From: CAXBYZ01 sp043826085
GTDB taxonomy: Bacteria; Patescibacteriota; Microgenomatia; UBA1400; CG1-02-47-37
Assembly: GCA_043826085.1 (NCBI GenBank)
Contig: JBDRQW010000023.1
Span: 1 to 14,180 of the forward strand
Reading direction: 5' to 3'
Length of the DNA stretch: 14,180 nt
Below are positions 1 to 6,840 of the stretch, piece by piece (within the stretch, counting starts at the first letter, position 1; every line of letters starts with the position of its first letter). Under the pieces are notes generated by a model. That model was given only the letters and a program-made list of their open reading frames with translations. It made no database searches and had not been told where the DNA came from. The position numbers and the translations under genes are program-made.

Positions 1-1
1 T

Positions 2-49
2 AAAAAAATTAAAAAATTGTTGGAGGCCCTTCGACTAAGCTCAGGGTAA
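2..49 (+). CDS. Possible C-terminal end of an upstream gene
   Basis: The frame starting at base 2 is open from the window edge and reads KKIKKLLEALRLSSG before a TAA at 47-49. A lysine-rich helical tail ending just before purA would fit the tight gene packing here. The last residues would be encoded by the palindromic repeat at 27-46, as seen elsewhere in this window. Only 15 codons are visible, so an open frame of this length can be chance. Function cannot be assigned. Confidence 0.25.
   Translation, partial: KKIKKLLEALRLSSG
27..46. repeat. REP-like imperfect palindrome between purA RBS and start
   Basis: CCCTTCGACTAAGCTCAGGG is an imperfect palindrome with CCCT/AGGG ends. It closely resembles the CCTTCGAC-AAGCTCAGG type repeat scattered through many bacterial genomes (recalled, not searched). 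It lies directly after the Shine-Dalgarno-like TTGGAGG at 20-26 and 8 bases before the purA ATG. It therefore separates the ribosome-binding site from its start codon. Confidence 0.6.
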
Positions 50-54
50 ATTTT

Positions 55-1371
55 ATGAGTCATGTAGTAATTTTGGGAACTCAATGGGGAGATGAAGGTA
101 AAGGCAAGATGGTAGATACTGTAGCTTGTAGCAAGGATTACAATGTGGTGGCGAGGTTTCAGGGAGGAAATAATGCCGGACATACGGTAGTGGTGAAGGG
201 TAAAAAACATGCTTTTCATTTGTTACCCTCGGGAATTTTATATAAAGATAAAGTTTGCGTAATTGGTAATGGGGTGATTATTGATCCTAAGGTTTTGAAC
301 AAAGAAGTGAGAAATTTGGAGAAAAAAGTGGGCAAAAACCATGCTCGAATTTTGATTAGTGAAAAAGCCCACTTGATTATGCCGTGGCACCAGATTAGAG
401 ATGGAATTACTGGGGGAAAAGTGGGGACAACGGGCAGAGGAATCGGGCCAACTTATATGGATTATGTCAAGAGAACCGGAATTAGAATGATGGATTTTTC
501 TAGCAAGAAAAGATTTTTTAATAAAGTGAAAGAGGATTTGGGGTGGAATAAAAAATTGATTAATTTATTAATGGATGAGTATAAGATCTCTAATGTTGAT
601 AGAAATAAGTGGCAGTTGAGGAAAAGACTAAACTTGAAGTTGATGGTGGATAGTTATTGGAGATATATTAGTGGACTGAAGAAGAATAGTTTGATCGAAG
701 TGGGTGATGTGAGTCAGTTTTTGAATGATTGGCAAGAAAAAGGTAGGAAGATTTTGTTTGAGGGGGCCCAAGCAACTTTATTGGATGTGGCTCATGGGAC
801 TTATCCGTTTGTGACTTCATCTAATCCTACGGTGGGCGGTCTTTATACCGGCACTGGTTTTAGGCCAAAAAAATTAAAAGTGATTGGAGTGGTTAAGGCT
901 TATACTACCAGAGTGGGCGAGGGACCGTTTCCAACCGAACTTTTTGATAAAATGGGAGAGAAGTTGCGGGTGGTTGGACATGAGTTTGGAACCACCACCG
1001 GTAGGCCGAGGCGTTGTGGTTGGTTGGATTTAACCATTGTTAATTATGCTAAAAATATTAATGGTCTTGATGCTTTGGTAATGCCCAAACTTGATGTTTT
1101 AACCGGAATTAATCCTTTAAAGATTGCGGTTTCTTACAAGATTGGTAAAGAAGTAAGTAGGGTGTTTACCACTGATCTTGAGAAGCTTAAAAAAGTAAAA
1201 GTGGTTTATAAAACTATGCCGGGGTGGAGTGAGGATATAACATCCGTGAGGCAGTTTAATAAGTTGCCAAAGGCGGCCAGAGACTATATTAAATTTATTG
1301 AAGAGTTTACCGGAGTAAAGGTAGAGATGATTGGGGTGGGGCCGGGGAGAGAGGCGATTATAAAAATATGA
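55..1371 (+). CDS. purA: Adenylosuccinate synthetase
   Basis: Adenylosuccinate synthetase joins IMP and aspartate using GTP, the first committed step from IMP to AMP, in the cytoplasm. The 438-residue length is normal for the family. Hallmarks are in order: the GTP-binding loop GDEGKGK at residues 12-18 with catalytic Asp13; NNAGHT at 39-44 with His43; TTGRGIGP at 125-132; FEGAQATLLD at 235-244; GTYPFVTSSN at 248-257; the aspartate-binding TTTGRPRRCGW at 313-323; and a GPGR near the C-terminus. The ATG at 55 gives the exact family N-terminus. The only good Shine-Dalgarno (TTGGAGG, 20-26) lies 28 bases upstream because a palindromic repeat sits between them. The stop overlaps the next start by ATGA, so the two genes are probably cotranscribed and translationally coupled. 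Identification is secure. Confidence 0.97.
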   Translation: MSHVVILGTQWGDEGKGKMVDTVACSKDYNVVARFQGGNNAGHTVVVKGKKHAFHLLPSGILYKDKVCVIGNGVIIDPKVLNKEVRNLEKKVGKNHARILISEKAHLIMPWHQIRDGITGGKVGTTGRGIGPTYMDYVKRTGIRMMDFSSKKRFFNKVKEDLGWNKKLINLLMDEYKISNVDRNKWQLRKRLNLKLMVDSYWRYISGLKKNSLIEVGDVSQFLNDWQEKGRKILFEGAQATLLDVAHGTYPFVTSSNPTVGGLYTGTGFRPKKLKVIGVVKAYTTRVGEGPFPTELFDKMGEKLRVVGHEFGTTTGRPRRCGWLDLTIVNYAKNINGLDALVMPKLDVLTGINPLKIAVSYKIGKEVSRVFTTDLEKLKKVKVVYKTMPGWSEDITSVRQFNKLPKAARDYIKFIEEFTGVKVEMIGVGPGREAIIKI

Positions 1372-2711
1372 TATACGATTATGTGATCGTAGGGGCGGGG
1401 CCGGCGGGATTGTTTGCCGGATTACGGTTAGTGAAGAGAAAGAGTACCAAGAAGATTTTGATAGTGGAGCAAGGGTTGCCGATTGAAAAGAGGCCTCGAA
1501 AAGAGACGATGCGGGGAGTGGGAGGAGCGGGGACGTTTTCTGATGGCAAGTTGCATTTTACGCCGGTGCTGTCTCATGAAAAACTGCTGGATATATTTTC
1601 TTTAAAGAAGTATCAAAAAAAACTGGATGAGGCGGATGAGATGTTTACTAAGTTTGGAGCCAATGGTGAGTATACGCCCAATAATATGGATTTAGCGGAG
1701 AAGTTGGTGGCTGATTGTCAACAGAAGGGAGTGTATTTGTATATTCGAAAGTGTAAGCATGTAGGTAGTGATGATTTACCCAAAATGATTACTAATATGG
1801 TCAAGTTTTTAAAGAAACGGGGAGTGAAGATTAAGACAGGGGTAGAAGTGAGCGAGATTTTAACCAAGAAAAAGAAAGTGGTGGGTTTAAAGACAAATAA
1901 GGGGATAATTAAAGCGAAAAAATATATAGTTTGTCCGGGGAGAATTGGGGCCAAGTGGTTACAGGATCAGGCTAGAAGGATTGGTTTAGATTACTCTTAT
2001 CAAAAAGTGGAGATTGGAGTGAGGGTGGAGTTTCCGGCGGGAATTATGACTGAACATTCAAAGATTATGCATGAGAATATCTATAGTGTTCAAACTAAAA
2101 CTTATGATGATGTGATTAGAACTTTTTGCCCGTGCCCAAATGGGTTTGTGGCGATTGAGCATTATGGCGATTTTTTGTCGGTTAATGGCCATTCGTGTAA
2201 TTTGAGAAAGAAAAAATCAGAGAACTCAAATTTTGATTTGTGTACTGAAGTAGCTTTAACTGACCCAGTGGAGAATACTTTGGATTATGCTATTTCAATA
2301 GCTAAGTTGGCGACGACTTTGGGGGGAGGAAAACCATTAATTCAGCGACTGGCTGATTTACAAAAAGGAAGGCGGTCGACTTGGAATAGAATTGGTAAAA
2401 GTTATGTTAAGCCGACTTTGTTGGAGGTGACACCGGGGGATATCTCGATGGCTTTACCCTATCGATTGGTGACCAGTATTTTGGAGGGTTTAGAGAAACT
2501 AGATCGAGTCTTACCGGGAATTAATGCCGGAGCCAATTTACTTTATGCACCGGAGATAAAGTTACGGGGGAACAGGATAAAGATTAATAACAAGATGCAG
2601 ACTCAGATTAAAAATCTGTATGTAGCCGGAGATGGGCCGGGGACTAGTGGGAATATCGTGGGGGCGGCGGCTAGTGGAATATTGGCGGCTGAGGGGGCCC
2701 TTAAGAGTTAA
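1368..2711 (+). CDS. FAD-dependent dehydrogenase (COG2509-like)
   Basis: This is a 447-residue flavoprotein with the N-terminal Rossmann dinucleotide-binding motif GAGPAGL (residues 9-15), which binds the ADP part of FAD. The closing FAD-contact motif AGDGPGTSGNIVGAAASG is at about 420-437. Internal signatures RGVGGAGTFSDGKL (about 49-62), a GGGKPLIQRLADL stretch and a GRRST match the uncharacterised FAD-dependent dehydrogenase family COG2509 as I remember it. The substrate is unknown for the family. The pairing with purA is tight (ATGA overlap at 1368-1371) but does not prove a role in purine synthesis. No signal peptide or membrane segment is seen, so a cytoplasmic enzyme is expected. The 3' end overlaps the convergent small gene by 11 bases. 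Confidence 0.88.
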   Translation: MIYDYVIVGAGPAGLFAGLRLVKRKSTKKILIVEQGLPIEKRPRKETMRGVGGAGTFSDGKLHFTPVLSHEKLLDIFSLKKYQKKLDEADEMFTKFGANGEYTPNNMDLAEKLVADCQQKGVYLYIRKCKHVGSDDLPKMITNMVKFLKKRGVKIKTGVEVSEILTKKKKVVGLKTNKGIIKAKKYIVCPGRIGAKWLQDQARRIGLDYSYQKVEIGVRVEFPAGIMTEHSKIMHENIYSVQTKTYDDVIRTFCPCPNGFVAIEHYGDFLSVNGHSCNLRKKKSENSNFDLCTEVALTDPVENTLDYAISIAKLATTLGGGKPLIQRLADLQKGRRSTWNRIGKSYVKPTLLEVTPGDISMALPYRLVTSILEGLEKLDRVLPGINAGANLLYAPEIKLRGNRIKINNKMQTQIKNLYVAGDGPGTSGNIVGAAASGILAAEGALKS

Positions 2712-2862
2712 GTTTTTGTTCGAGTTTACTAAGCTGGAGAGTGACGAAGACGGCTAGGGCGGCGACTAAACCAAAGCCGGAGGTAGCTAGGGCAGTCATT
2801 TGTTTTATAACGGTTTTTGGTAGTTGTTTGACTGATTCCGGAGGAATAATTTTTTTTGCCAT
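2701..2862 (-). CDS. Small membrane protein, DUF5654-like
   Basis: The gene encodes 53 residues: a polar basic N-terminus (MAKKIIPPESVKQLPKTVIK), then QMTALATSGFGLVAALAVFV, then a charged tail. The ATSGFGLVAALA core resembles DUF5654, a family of tiny one- or two-helix membrane proteins of unknown function common in CPR bacteria. One membrane helix is predicted at about residues 22-42. I start it at base 2862 rather than at the longer open frame beginning at 2976, because a good promoter (2869-2897) ends 6 bases before this ATG and the added upstream residues look non-coding. It is convergent with the dehydrogenase gene and divergent from Fic. The family call is from memory. Confidence 0.6.
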   Translation of the reverse strand: MAKKIIPPESVKQLPKTVIKQMTALATSGFGLVAALAVFVTLQLSKLEQKLNS

Positions 2863-2868
2863 GGAGAT

Positions 2869-2897
2869 AGTATAGCAGGTTTGGTTTTTCACCGCAA
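2869..2897 (-). promoter_or_regulatory. Promoter of the DUF5654-like gene (leaderless)
   Basis: On the minus strand, TTGCGG (2892-2897) and TATACT (2869-2874) are 17 bases apart. The -10 box ends 6 bases before the ATG at 2862, so transcription would start at or next to the start codon. The -35 box is the same TTGCGG as in the divergent Fic promoter. Confidence 0.6.
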
Positions 2898-2912
2898 AAG
2901 ATGCAAGAATTG

Positions 2913-2941
2913 TTGCGGGAATTGTTGGAATAGAGTAGACT
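2913..2941 (+). promoter_or_regulatory. Promoter of the Fic gene (leaderless)
   Basis: TTGCGG (2913-2918) and TAGACT (2936-2941) are separated by 17 bases. The Fic ATG at 2948 follows after 6 bases. No Shine-Dalgarno fits in that space, so a leaderless mRNA is expected. Confidence 0.55.
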
Positions 2942-2947
2942 AGGGTA

Positions 2948-4018
2948 ATGTTTGAACCAAGCTTTTTGATTACCAATCCGATATTAAAGTATGTTGGGTT
3001 TATTGAGGGAGCTAAAGAGGTAATTGATTATGCGGTGATGGTGCCGGCCTGGGAGGCTAAGTTTCAAGAAGAGGCTATTGTCAGATCAGTTCATTTTGGA
3101 ACCAGAATTGAAGGTAATGAGCTTAATTATTCTCAGGCACAGCGAGTATTAAAAGGTGAGGAGGTACTGGCTCGAGATCGTGATGTTCAGGAAGTGATTA
3201 ATTATAGAAATGTGTTGGAGTATATAGATAAATTGGGAGAGAGGTTTGGTTTGGAAGGTCCGGGAGAGAATGCTTCGTATGGCGAGGTTTGGCTAAAGAA
3301 GATTCATGAGTTAACCACTGAGAAGATTTTGGATAGTAAAAATTCCGGTAAATATAGAAGTACAAGAGTGGTGATTAAAAATTCACAAACCGGTGAGGTT
3401 AGTTTTAGGCCACCTTTACCTTTGGAGATAAAAATTCAAATAGGAGATTTTTTTAATTGGTTAAATAGTGACTTAGGGCGGGATGTTCATCCAATTATGA
3501 GGGCAGGAATTACTCATTATGAGTTAGCTAGGATTCATCCGTTTGTGGATGGAAATGGCAGGGTGGCTAGGGGTTTTGCTTTGTTGGTTTTACTTAGAGA
3601 AGGTTATGATGTGAAGAGGTTTTTTTCGATTGAAGAGTATTTTGATAATAATGCTGATGATTATTATCAAGCTTTACAGGAAGTGTCTAAAAAGCGAGGG
3701 GATTTAACTCCATGGCTTGAATTTTTTACCAAGGCTTTGGCGGTGGAGTTGACTAAAATAAAAGAGAGGGTAAGGGGAATATCGATAGATTTTAGATGGA
3801 GAGATAGATTGGGTAGACAGATTGCTTTATCTGAAAGACAGATTAAGATGATTGAGTACTTGACTGATAATGAACAGTTGTTTATGAGAGAAGCCAGAAA
3901 GATGTTTCCAATGATTTCTGATGATACGGTTTTGAGAGACATTAAAAATTTGGTGGAAAAGGGAGTGGTGAAAAAGAGGGGAAGTACCAAGGCGGCTTTT
4001 TATGTGATGAGGAAGTAA
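2948..4018 (+). CDS. Fic family protein with C-terminal winged helix
   Basis: Fic proteins transfer AMP (sometimes other phosphate groups) from a nucleotide to a Ser, Thr or Tyr of a target protein. The full active-site motif HPFVDGNGRVAR is at residues 197-208, with catalytic His197 and the phosphate-binding Asn and Arg, so the enzyme looks active. The N-terminal Fic_N region contains GTRIEGN (51-57). This resembles the self-inhibitory (S/T)xxxE(G/N) helix of class II Fic proteins, with Glu55 as the expected blocking residue, although the hydroxyl residue is at -3 instead of -4. A C-terminal helix-turn-helix domain (about 293-356, LSERQIKMIEYL to the end) is of the winged type often found in these proteins. 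Length is 356 residues. No antitoxin partner gene is next to it. Target and role are unknown. It has its own leaderless promoter. Confidence 0.92.
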   Translation: MFEPSFLITNPILKYVGFIEGAKEVIDYAVMVPAWEAKFQEEAIVRSVHFGTRIEGNELNYSQAQRVLKGEEVLARDRDVQEVINYRNVLEYIDKLGERFGLEGPGENASYGEVWLKKIHELTTEKILDSKNSGKYRSTRVVIKNSQTGEVSFRPPLPLEIKIQIGDFFNWLNSDLGRDVHPIMRAGITHYELARIHPFVDGNGRVARGFALLVLLREGYDVKRFFSIEEYFDNNADDYYQALQEVSKKRGDLTPWLEFFTKALAVELTKIKERVRGISIDFRWRDRLGRQIALSERQIKMIEYLTDNEQLFMREARKMFPMISDDTVLRDIKNLVEKGVVKKRGSTKAAFYVMRK

Positions 4019-4023
4019 AAGAG

Positions 4024-4061
4024 AAGGTTACGAACTTTAAGAAGTTCGAGTTCGTAACCTT
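4024..4061. repeat. GGTTACGAACT hairpin repeat, copy 1
   Basis: AAGGTTACGAACT (4024-4036) pairs perfectly with AGTTCGTAACCTT (4049-4061), a 13-bp stem. An alternative inner hairpin CGAACTT/AAGTTCG (4031-4037, 4042-4048) is also possible. It begins 6 bases after the Fic stop and could act as a terminator, but no T-tract follows. The same stem recurs at 4314-4351, and both copies are followed by a TATTCA-type element. Confidence 0.85.
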
Positions 4062-4100
4062 GGAGAGGATTATTCACCCTTTATGGTTATTGGTAGGAGT
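4062..4100 (+). repeat. TATTCA element, decayed copy
   Basis: GATTATTCACCCT followed by TTATGGTTATTGGTAGGAGT matches the TATTCA element in the ligase (7151-7183 region), but its stem is largely lost. It lies between the hairpin repeat and the vapB-like remnant. Only the loop and the TTATTGGTAG tail are well kept. Confidence 0.6.
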
Positions 4101-4119
4101 TTTGTTTATAATTATAGAT

Positions 4120-4176
4120 ATGAAGAAGGATATAAGTAAAAAGAAATTTTTTGATAGAGATAAATGGATTAAATGA
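4120..4176 (+). pseudogene. Tiny ORF before vapC remnant, possible antitoxin remnant
   Basis: ATG at 4120 opens 18 codons (MKKDISKKKFFDRDKWIK) ending in TGA that overlaps the next ATG as ATGA. Antitoxin genes commonly overlap their toxin gene in this way, and the basic, Trp-containing tail could be an antitoxin C-terminus. A TATAAT (4107-4112) lies 7 bases upstream. The peptide is too short to assign, so antitoxin identity rests only on position before the PIN remnant. Confidence 0.35.
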
Positions 4177-4310
4177 AGATGCGTAAAATAGTGATTGATA
4201 CAAATATTTTTATAGATTGGAAAAGAAGAGGAAATTTATGGTTGGAGGAATTGGCTACTAGAAATGTGAAGCATTTTGGAAAAGTGAAGGGGTTGAAGAT
4301 ATTTGAGTAA
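4173..4310 (+). pseudogene. VapC-like PIN toxin, internally deleted
   Basis: The 45-codon frame starts with the PIN-domain N-terminus RKIVIDTNIFIDW, whose first Asp (residue 9) is the first metal-binding acid of PIN ribonucleases. It ends with LATRNVKHFGKVKGLKIFE, which matches the usual VapC C-terminus (TRNVKHF followed by GL-I). The central part of roughly 85 residues, including the other acidic residues, is missing in frame near residues 18-27. A normal VapC is about 130 residues, so this cannot be an active tRNA or mRNA nuclease. It is flanked on both sides by direct copies of a composite palindromic repeat, which suggests deletion or rearrangement at repeats. Confidence 0.75.
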
Positions 4311-4313
4311 TAG

Positions 4314-4351
4314 AAGGTTACGAACTAGAATTTCGGAAAGTTCGTAACCTT
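4314..4351. repeat. GGTTACGAACT hairpin repeat, copy 2
   Basis: AAGGTTACGAACT (4314-4326) and AGTTCGTAACCTT (4339-4351) form the same 13-bp stem as at 4024-4061, in the same orientation, with an unrelated 12-base loop. Identical stems with different loops point to conservation of the arms. Confidence 0.85.
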
Positions 4352-4396
4352 GAGGAGCATTCACTCTCAAGAAATTGGTAAAAGTCGTGAGACTTT
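4352..4396 (+). repeat. TATTCA element, copy upstream of TPR gene
   Basis: The element has a CATTCA loop (4358-4363) between GAG-rich and CTC-rich arms, then GAAATTGGTA and a second hairpin AAAGTC-GTGA-GACTTT (4381-4396) with a GTGA loop. The layout matches the ligase and P-type ATPase copies (loop, ATTGGTA, then AAGTC...GACTT). It carries the -35 of the downstream promoter. Confidence 0.65.
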
Positions 4397-4403
4397 ATAT
4401 AAT
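4375..4403 (+). promoter_or_regulatory. Repeat-borne promoter of the TPR gene
   Basis: TTGGTA (4375-4380), part of the conserved ATTGGTA of the repeat, is 17 bases from TATAAT (4398-4403). The ATG at 4410 follows 6 bases after the -10 box, again a leaderless layout. This decides the start of the TPR gene. Confidence 0.6.
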
Positions 4404-4409
4404 AAGATT

Positions 4410-5528
4410 ATGCAATTTAAACGGATAAAAAAACTAACTGTTTTTGGTATCAATAATAAAATATTATTAAGTGTTTTATTTGTGTTTAGTGGATTATTTG
4501 TTTTGTTTTTTTTAAAACAATTTTGGTTTGATGATTGGTTAAGAATTGAATTTAATATCGGGTTAATAATTCTTTATGTTGGATTAGTGGGGTTGATTGT
4601 CAAGGAAGCCAGAATTAGAAAAAAACAAAAAAAAGTATTAGTTATATGGTTGTTAATTTTTATAAGTTTTTTTTACTATTTAGCTAGAGTTAGAATTCCG
4701 ATATTGATTAAAAATGGAGAGATTCCGAAATTTATTATTTCTAGTTTTATTCGAGCTGATTATTATGAAATGTTGGCTGAAAAGTTTATTAATGAAAGAG
4801 TTAAGGCTTCGAATTATCAATATCAAAAAGGATTGGAGATAAAAAAAAGCGGAGATATAGATAGGGGGGCGAATATTTACAATAAAGCTATAAAAATAAA
4901 TTCAGATTATTATAATCCCTATGCCGGCTTAGCGATTATTTATCTTGAGGAAGGAAATTGTAGCCAAGCCAAGAAAATACTAGATCAAGTGTTTTTAATT
5001 CTAAATAAATTGAATGATAAAGGTTGCGAAGAAGATTGTTTGGGATATTTTTATGGGCTAATGGGTGGAGCATACAGTTGCTATGGACAATATAGTCTAG
5101 CGGTTGATTACTTTAGTAAGTCGTTATTAATTAAGAAAACTCCTGATGTGTTGCATAATTATGGTTTGGCTTTGTATAATTTGGAGTTATATGATCAGGC
5201 TCAAGAAAGCTTTATTCAAGTAATTAATTGGCAAAATCATGAGTGGGGGATTAATAATGATTTAGAGGTAAGAGTTTCTTCATTGATAAATTTAGGTATG
5301 GTTTATTATAAACTAGAGGATATTGAAAAAGCTAAAAAACAGTTTTTAGAAGCAATAAACTTAGAGGGCGATAATGCCGTTGCTCATAATAATTATGGGC
5401 ATATGTTAACATTTGAGGGGAGATTGGAAGAGGCGACAGCTGAGTTTAAGTTAGCAATTAAACTTGATCCAAATTTAATAATTGCTCAGGAAAATTTAGT
5501 AATATACTCTAAAAAATTAGGAGAATAA
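4410..5528 (+). CDS. Membrane-anchored TPR-repeat protein
   Basis: The gene encodes 372 residues with three hydrophobic segments at about 18-36, 47-65 and 76-92. A region from about residue 138 to the end is built of tetratricopeptide repeats (for example YNPYAGLAIIYLEEGNCSQAKKIL and AVAHNNYGHMLTFEGRLEEATAEFKLAIKLDP, written here in part). TPR units form helical scaffolds for protein contacts, so it probably holds a complex at the membrane; partner and substrate are unknown. Tilted placement of the membrane helices leaves the side of the TPR domain open. I start at ATG 4410 because TATAAT lies 6 bases upstream. The frame can be extended to a TTG at 4350, but those codons are the palindromic repeat. 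The gene is visibly more A+T-rich than purA or the ligase and has its own promoter. Confidence 0.8.
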   Translation: MQFKRIKKLTVFGINNKILLSVLFVFSGLFVLFFLKQFWFDDWLRIEFNIGLIILYVGLVGLIVKEARIRKKQKKVLVIWLLIFISFFYYLARVRIPILIKNGEIPKFIISSFIRADYYEMLAEKFINERVKASNYQYQKGLEIKKSGDIDRGANIYNKAIKINSDYYNPYAGLAIIYLEEGNCSQAKKILDQVFLILNKLNDKGCEEDCLGYFYGLMGGAYSCYGQYSLAVDYFSKSLLIKKTPDVLHNYGLALYNLELYDQAQESFIQVINWQNHEWGINNDLEVRVSSLINLGMVYYKLEDIEKAKKQFLEAINLEGDNAVAHNNYGHMLTFEGRLEEATAEFKLAIKLDPNLIIAQENLVIYSKKLGE

Positions 5529-5545
5529 GATGTTGTTTAGAATGT

Positions 5546-5576
5546 AGAACCTTCAAGGATGATCCTTGAAGGTTCT
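5546..5576. terminator. 15-bp perfect palindrome, possible terminator
   Basis: AGAACCTTCAAGGAT (5546-5560) and ATCCTTGAAGGTTCT (5562-5576) are perfect inverted arms around a single G. The hairpin would have a TGA loop. It lies 18 bases after the TPR stop. A long T-run is missing, so it may be a bidirectional terminator or another mobile palindrome of the three-base-loop type found at 11110 and 13619. Confidence 0.6.
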
Positions 5577-5599
5577 TGTAGGTGGGTTGTACGTAAAAC

Positions 5600-5629
5600 T
5601 TGACAAATGAGGGGGGTATTTGTTATAAT
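5600..5629 (+). promoter_or_regulatory. Consensus promoter of DUF4143 ATPase 1 (leaderless)
   Basis: Perfect TTGACA (5600-5605) and perfect TATAAT (5624-5629), 18 bases apart, end 8 bases before the ATG at 5638. There is no room for a Shine-Dalgarno, so the mRNA should be leaderless. Confidence 0.85.
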
Positions 5630-5637
5630 TTGCCTAT

Positions 5638-6840
5638 ATGAAAGACTTTAAAGATAGAAGTATTCTATTAGAATTACAGGTAAATTTAAAGTTAAATAAG
5701 CAAGTATTGGTGATGACTGGAATGAGGCGGGTAGGAAAAACAACTTTATTAAAGTATCTATATGATCGGGTAAAAACTAAGAACAAAATTATCTTAGATT
5801 TGGAGAATGTTTTAGTTAGGAAAATTTTTAATGAAGAAAATTATGAAAATGTGGTTTTAGCATTAGAACAAGAAGGCTATGATTTTAGCAAGAAAGGATA
5901 TATTTTTATTGATGAGATTCAGTTTGTGAGAAATAGTCCTTCGGTAATTAAGTATTTATACGACAAATATAAAGATGTTGATAAGGGGATTAAGTTTGTG
6001 GTGACCGGTTCAAGCAGTTTTTATTTAAAGAATTATTTTTCTGAGAGTTTATCGGGTAGAAAAGTTATTGTGAATATTTATCCATTGACCTATAAAGAAT
6101 TTTTGGATTTTAAAGGGATAAAGAAGCAACAGTTTAAGAGTTATAAAGTTAAAGCCTTGAAAAAAATAGATTTGGCTCAAAATAAATTTGGTGAATTGTA
6201 TCAAGAATATATGAAATATGGTGGCTTACCTGAAGTGGTGTTGGCAAAAAGCATAAAAGAAAAAAGACAATTGCTTGAAGATGTATCAAAATCTTATTTT
6301 CAGATTGATGTAACTACTTTGATGGACTATAAAGATGTGGGTGTGTTGAGAGATCTATTAATATTATTGACTCAAAGAGTAGGTCAAAAATTGAATATTA
6401 CTAATTTAGCTAATGTTTTAAAGATCAGGAGGGATCAGGTGTATGCGTATTTGGAATTTTTGGAAGCAACTTTTGTAATTAGATTAATTTCTCAAAAATC
6501 GAGTGTTGATAATAAAGTTTCAGCTGATGATAAGCTTTTTTTTAGTGATAATGGTTTAGCACAGATGCTGGATCAAATTTCGGTGGGAAGCTTACTTGAA
6601 AACAGTGTGTTTATGAATTTAGCTTATGTTAATGATTTATCTTATTATCAGACTAATTCTGGACAAGAGATTGATTTTATCGTGGACAATAAAATTGGAC
6701 TGGAAGTGAAAAGAAGCCCAAGTCAGCAAGATGTGGCAAATTTAAAAAAACGATTAAAAAGTGCCAAGTTAAAGAGAGGATATGTAGTGGGCTTAAATTT
6801 CTATGATAGTCAAGATGTAATAATGGCTTGGGATTTATGA
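5638..6840 (+). CDS. AAA ATPase with DUF4143 nuclease-like domain (1)
   Basis: This is a 400-residue protein of the AAA_14/DUF4143 family (COG1373). The Walker A motif is GMRRVGKTT (residues 28-36), the Walker B is YIFIDE (88-93), and a sensor-like VTGSSS begins at 122. The C-terminal DUF4143 part has QEIDFIV (343-349) followed by GLEVKRS (354-360). This E-x-D...ExK pattern resembles the PD-(D/E)xK nuclease fold, with Asp346, Glu356 and Lys358 as the candidate metal site. Members are common accessory genes in prokaryotes and their function is not settled. It has its own strong leaderless promoter, yet its stop overlaps the ligase start by ATGA, so the ligase is probably translated from this mRNA. 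It is more A+T-rich than the ligase, consistent with later acquisition. It shares architecture but little sequence with the second copy at 8753. Confidence 0.9.
   Translation: MKDFKDRSILLELQVNLKLNKQVLVMTGMRRVGKTTLLKYLYDRVKTKNKIILDLENVLVRKIFNEENYENVVLALEQEGYDFSKKGYIFIDEIQFVRNSPSVIKYLYDKYKDVDKGIKFVVTGSSSFYLKNYFSESLSGRKVIVNIYPLTYKEFLDFKGIKKQQFKSYKVKALKKIDLAQNKFGELYQEYMKYGGLPEVVLAKSIKEKRQLLEDVSKSYFQIDVTTLMDYKDVGVLRDLLILLTQRVGQKLNITNLANVLKIRRDQVYAYLEFLEATFVIRLISQKSSVDNKVSADDKLFFSDNGLAQMLDQISVGSLLENSVFMNLAYVNDLSYYQTNSGQEIDFIVDNKIGLEVKRSPSQQDVANLKKRLKSAKLKRGYVVGLNFYDSQDVIMAWDL

Noticed and set aside
2199..2232. AATTTGAG/CTCAAATT inverted repeat in the FAD dehydrogenase gene
   Set aside because: An 8-bp A+T-rich stem with an 18-base loop is easily due to chance, and no other copy was seen.
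2863..2976. Longer N-terminus for the DUF5654-like protein
   Set aside because: It would cover both divergent promoters and run past the Fic start codon at 2948; the added residues do not resemble the family.
3667..3990. Minus-strand open frame of 107 codons inside Fic
   Set aside because: It is antisense to the conserved winged-helix region, has no start signals and resembles no family.
4024..4351. CRISPR array
   Set aside because: Only two hairpin copies occur, about 290 bases apart, with a gene remnant between; there is no regular spacing and no cas gene.
4350..4409. TTG start and 20 extra codons for the TPR protein
   Set aside because: These codons are the palindromic repeat and overlap the promoter; the leaderless ATG at 4410 is better supported.
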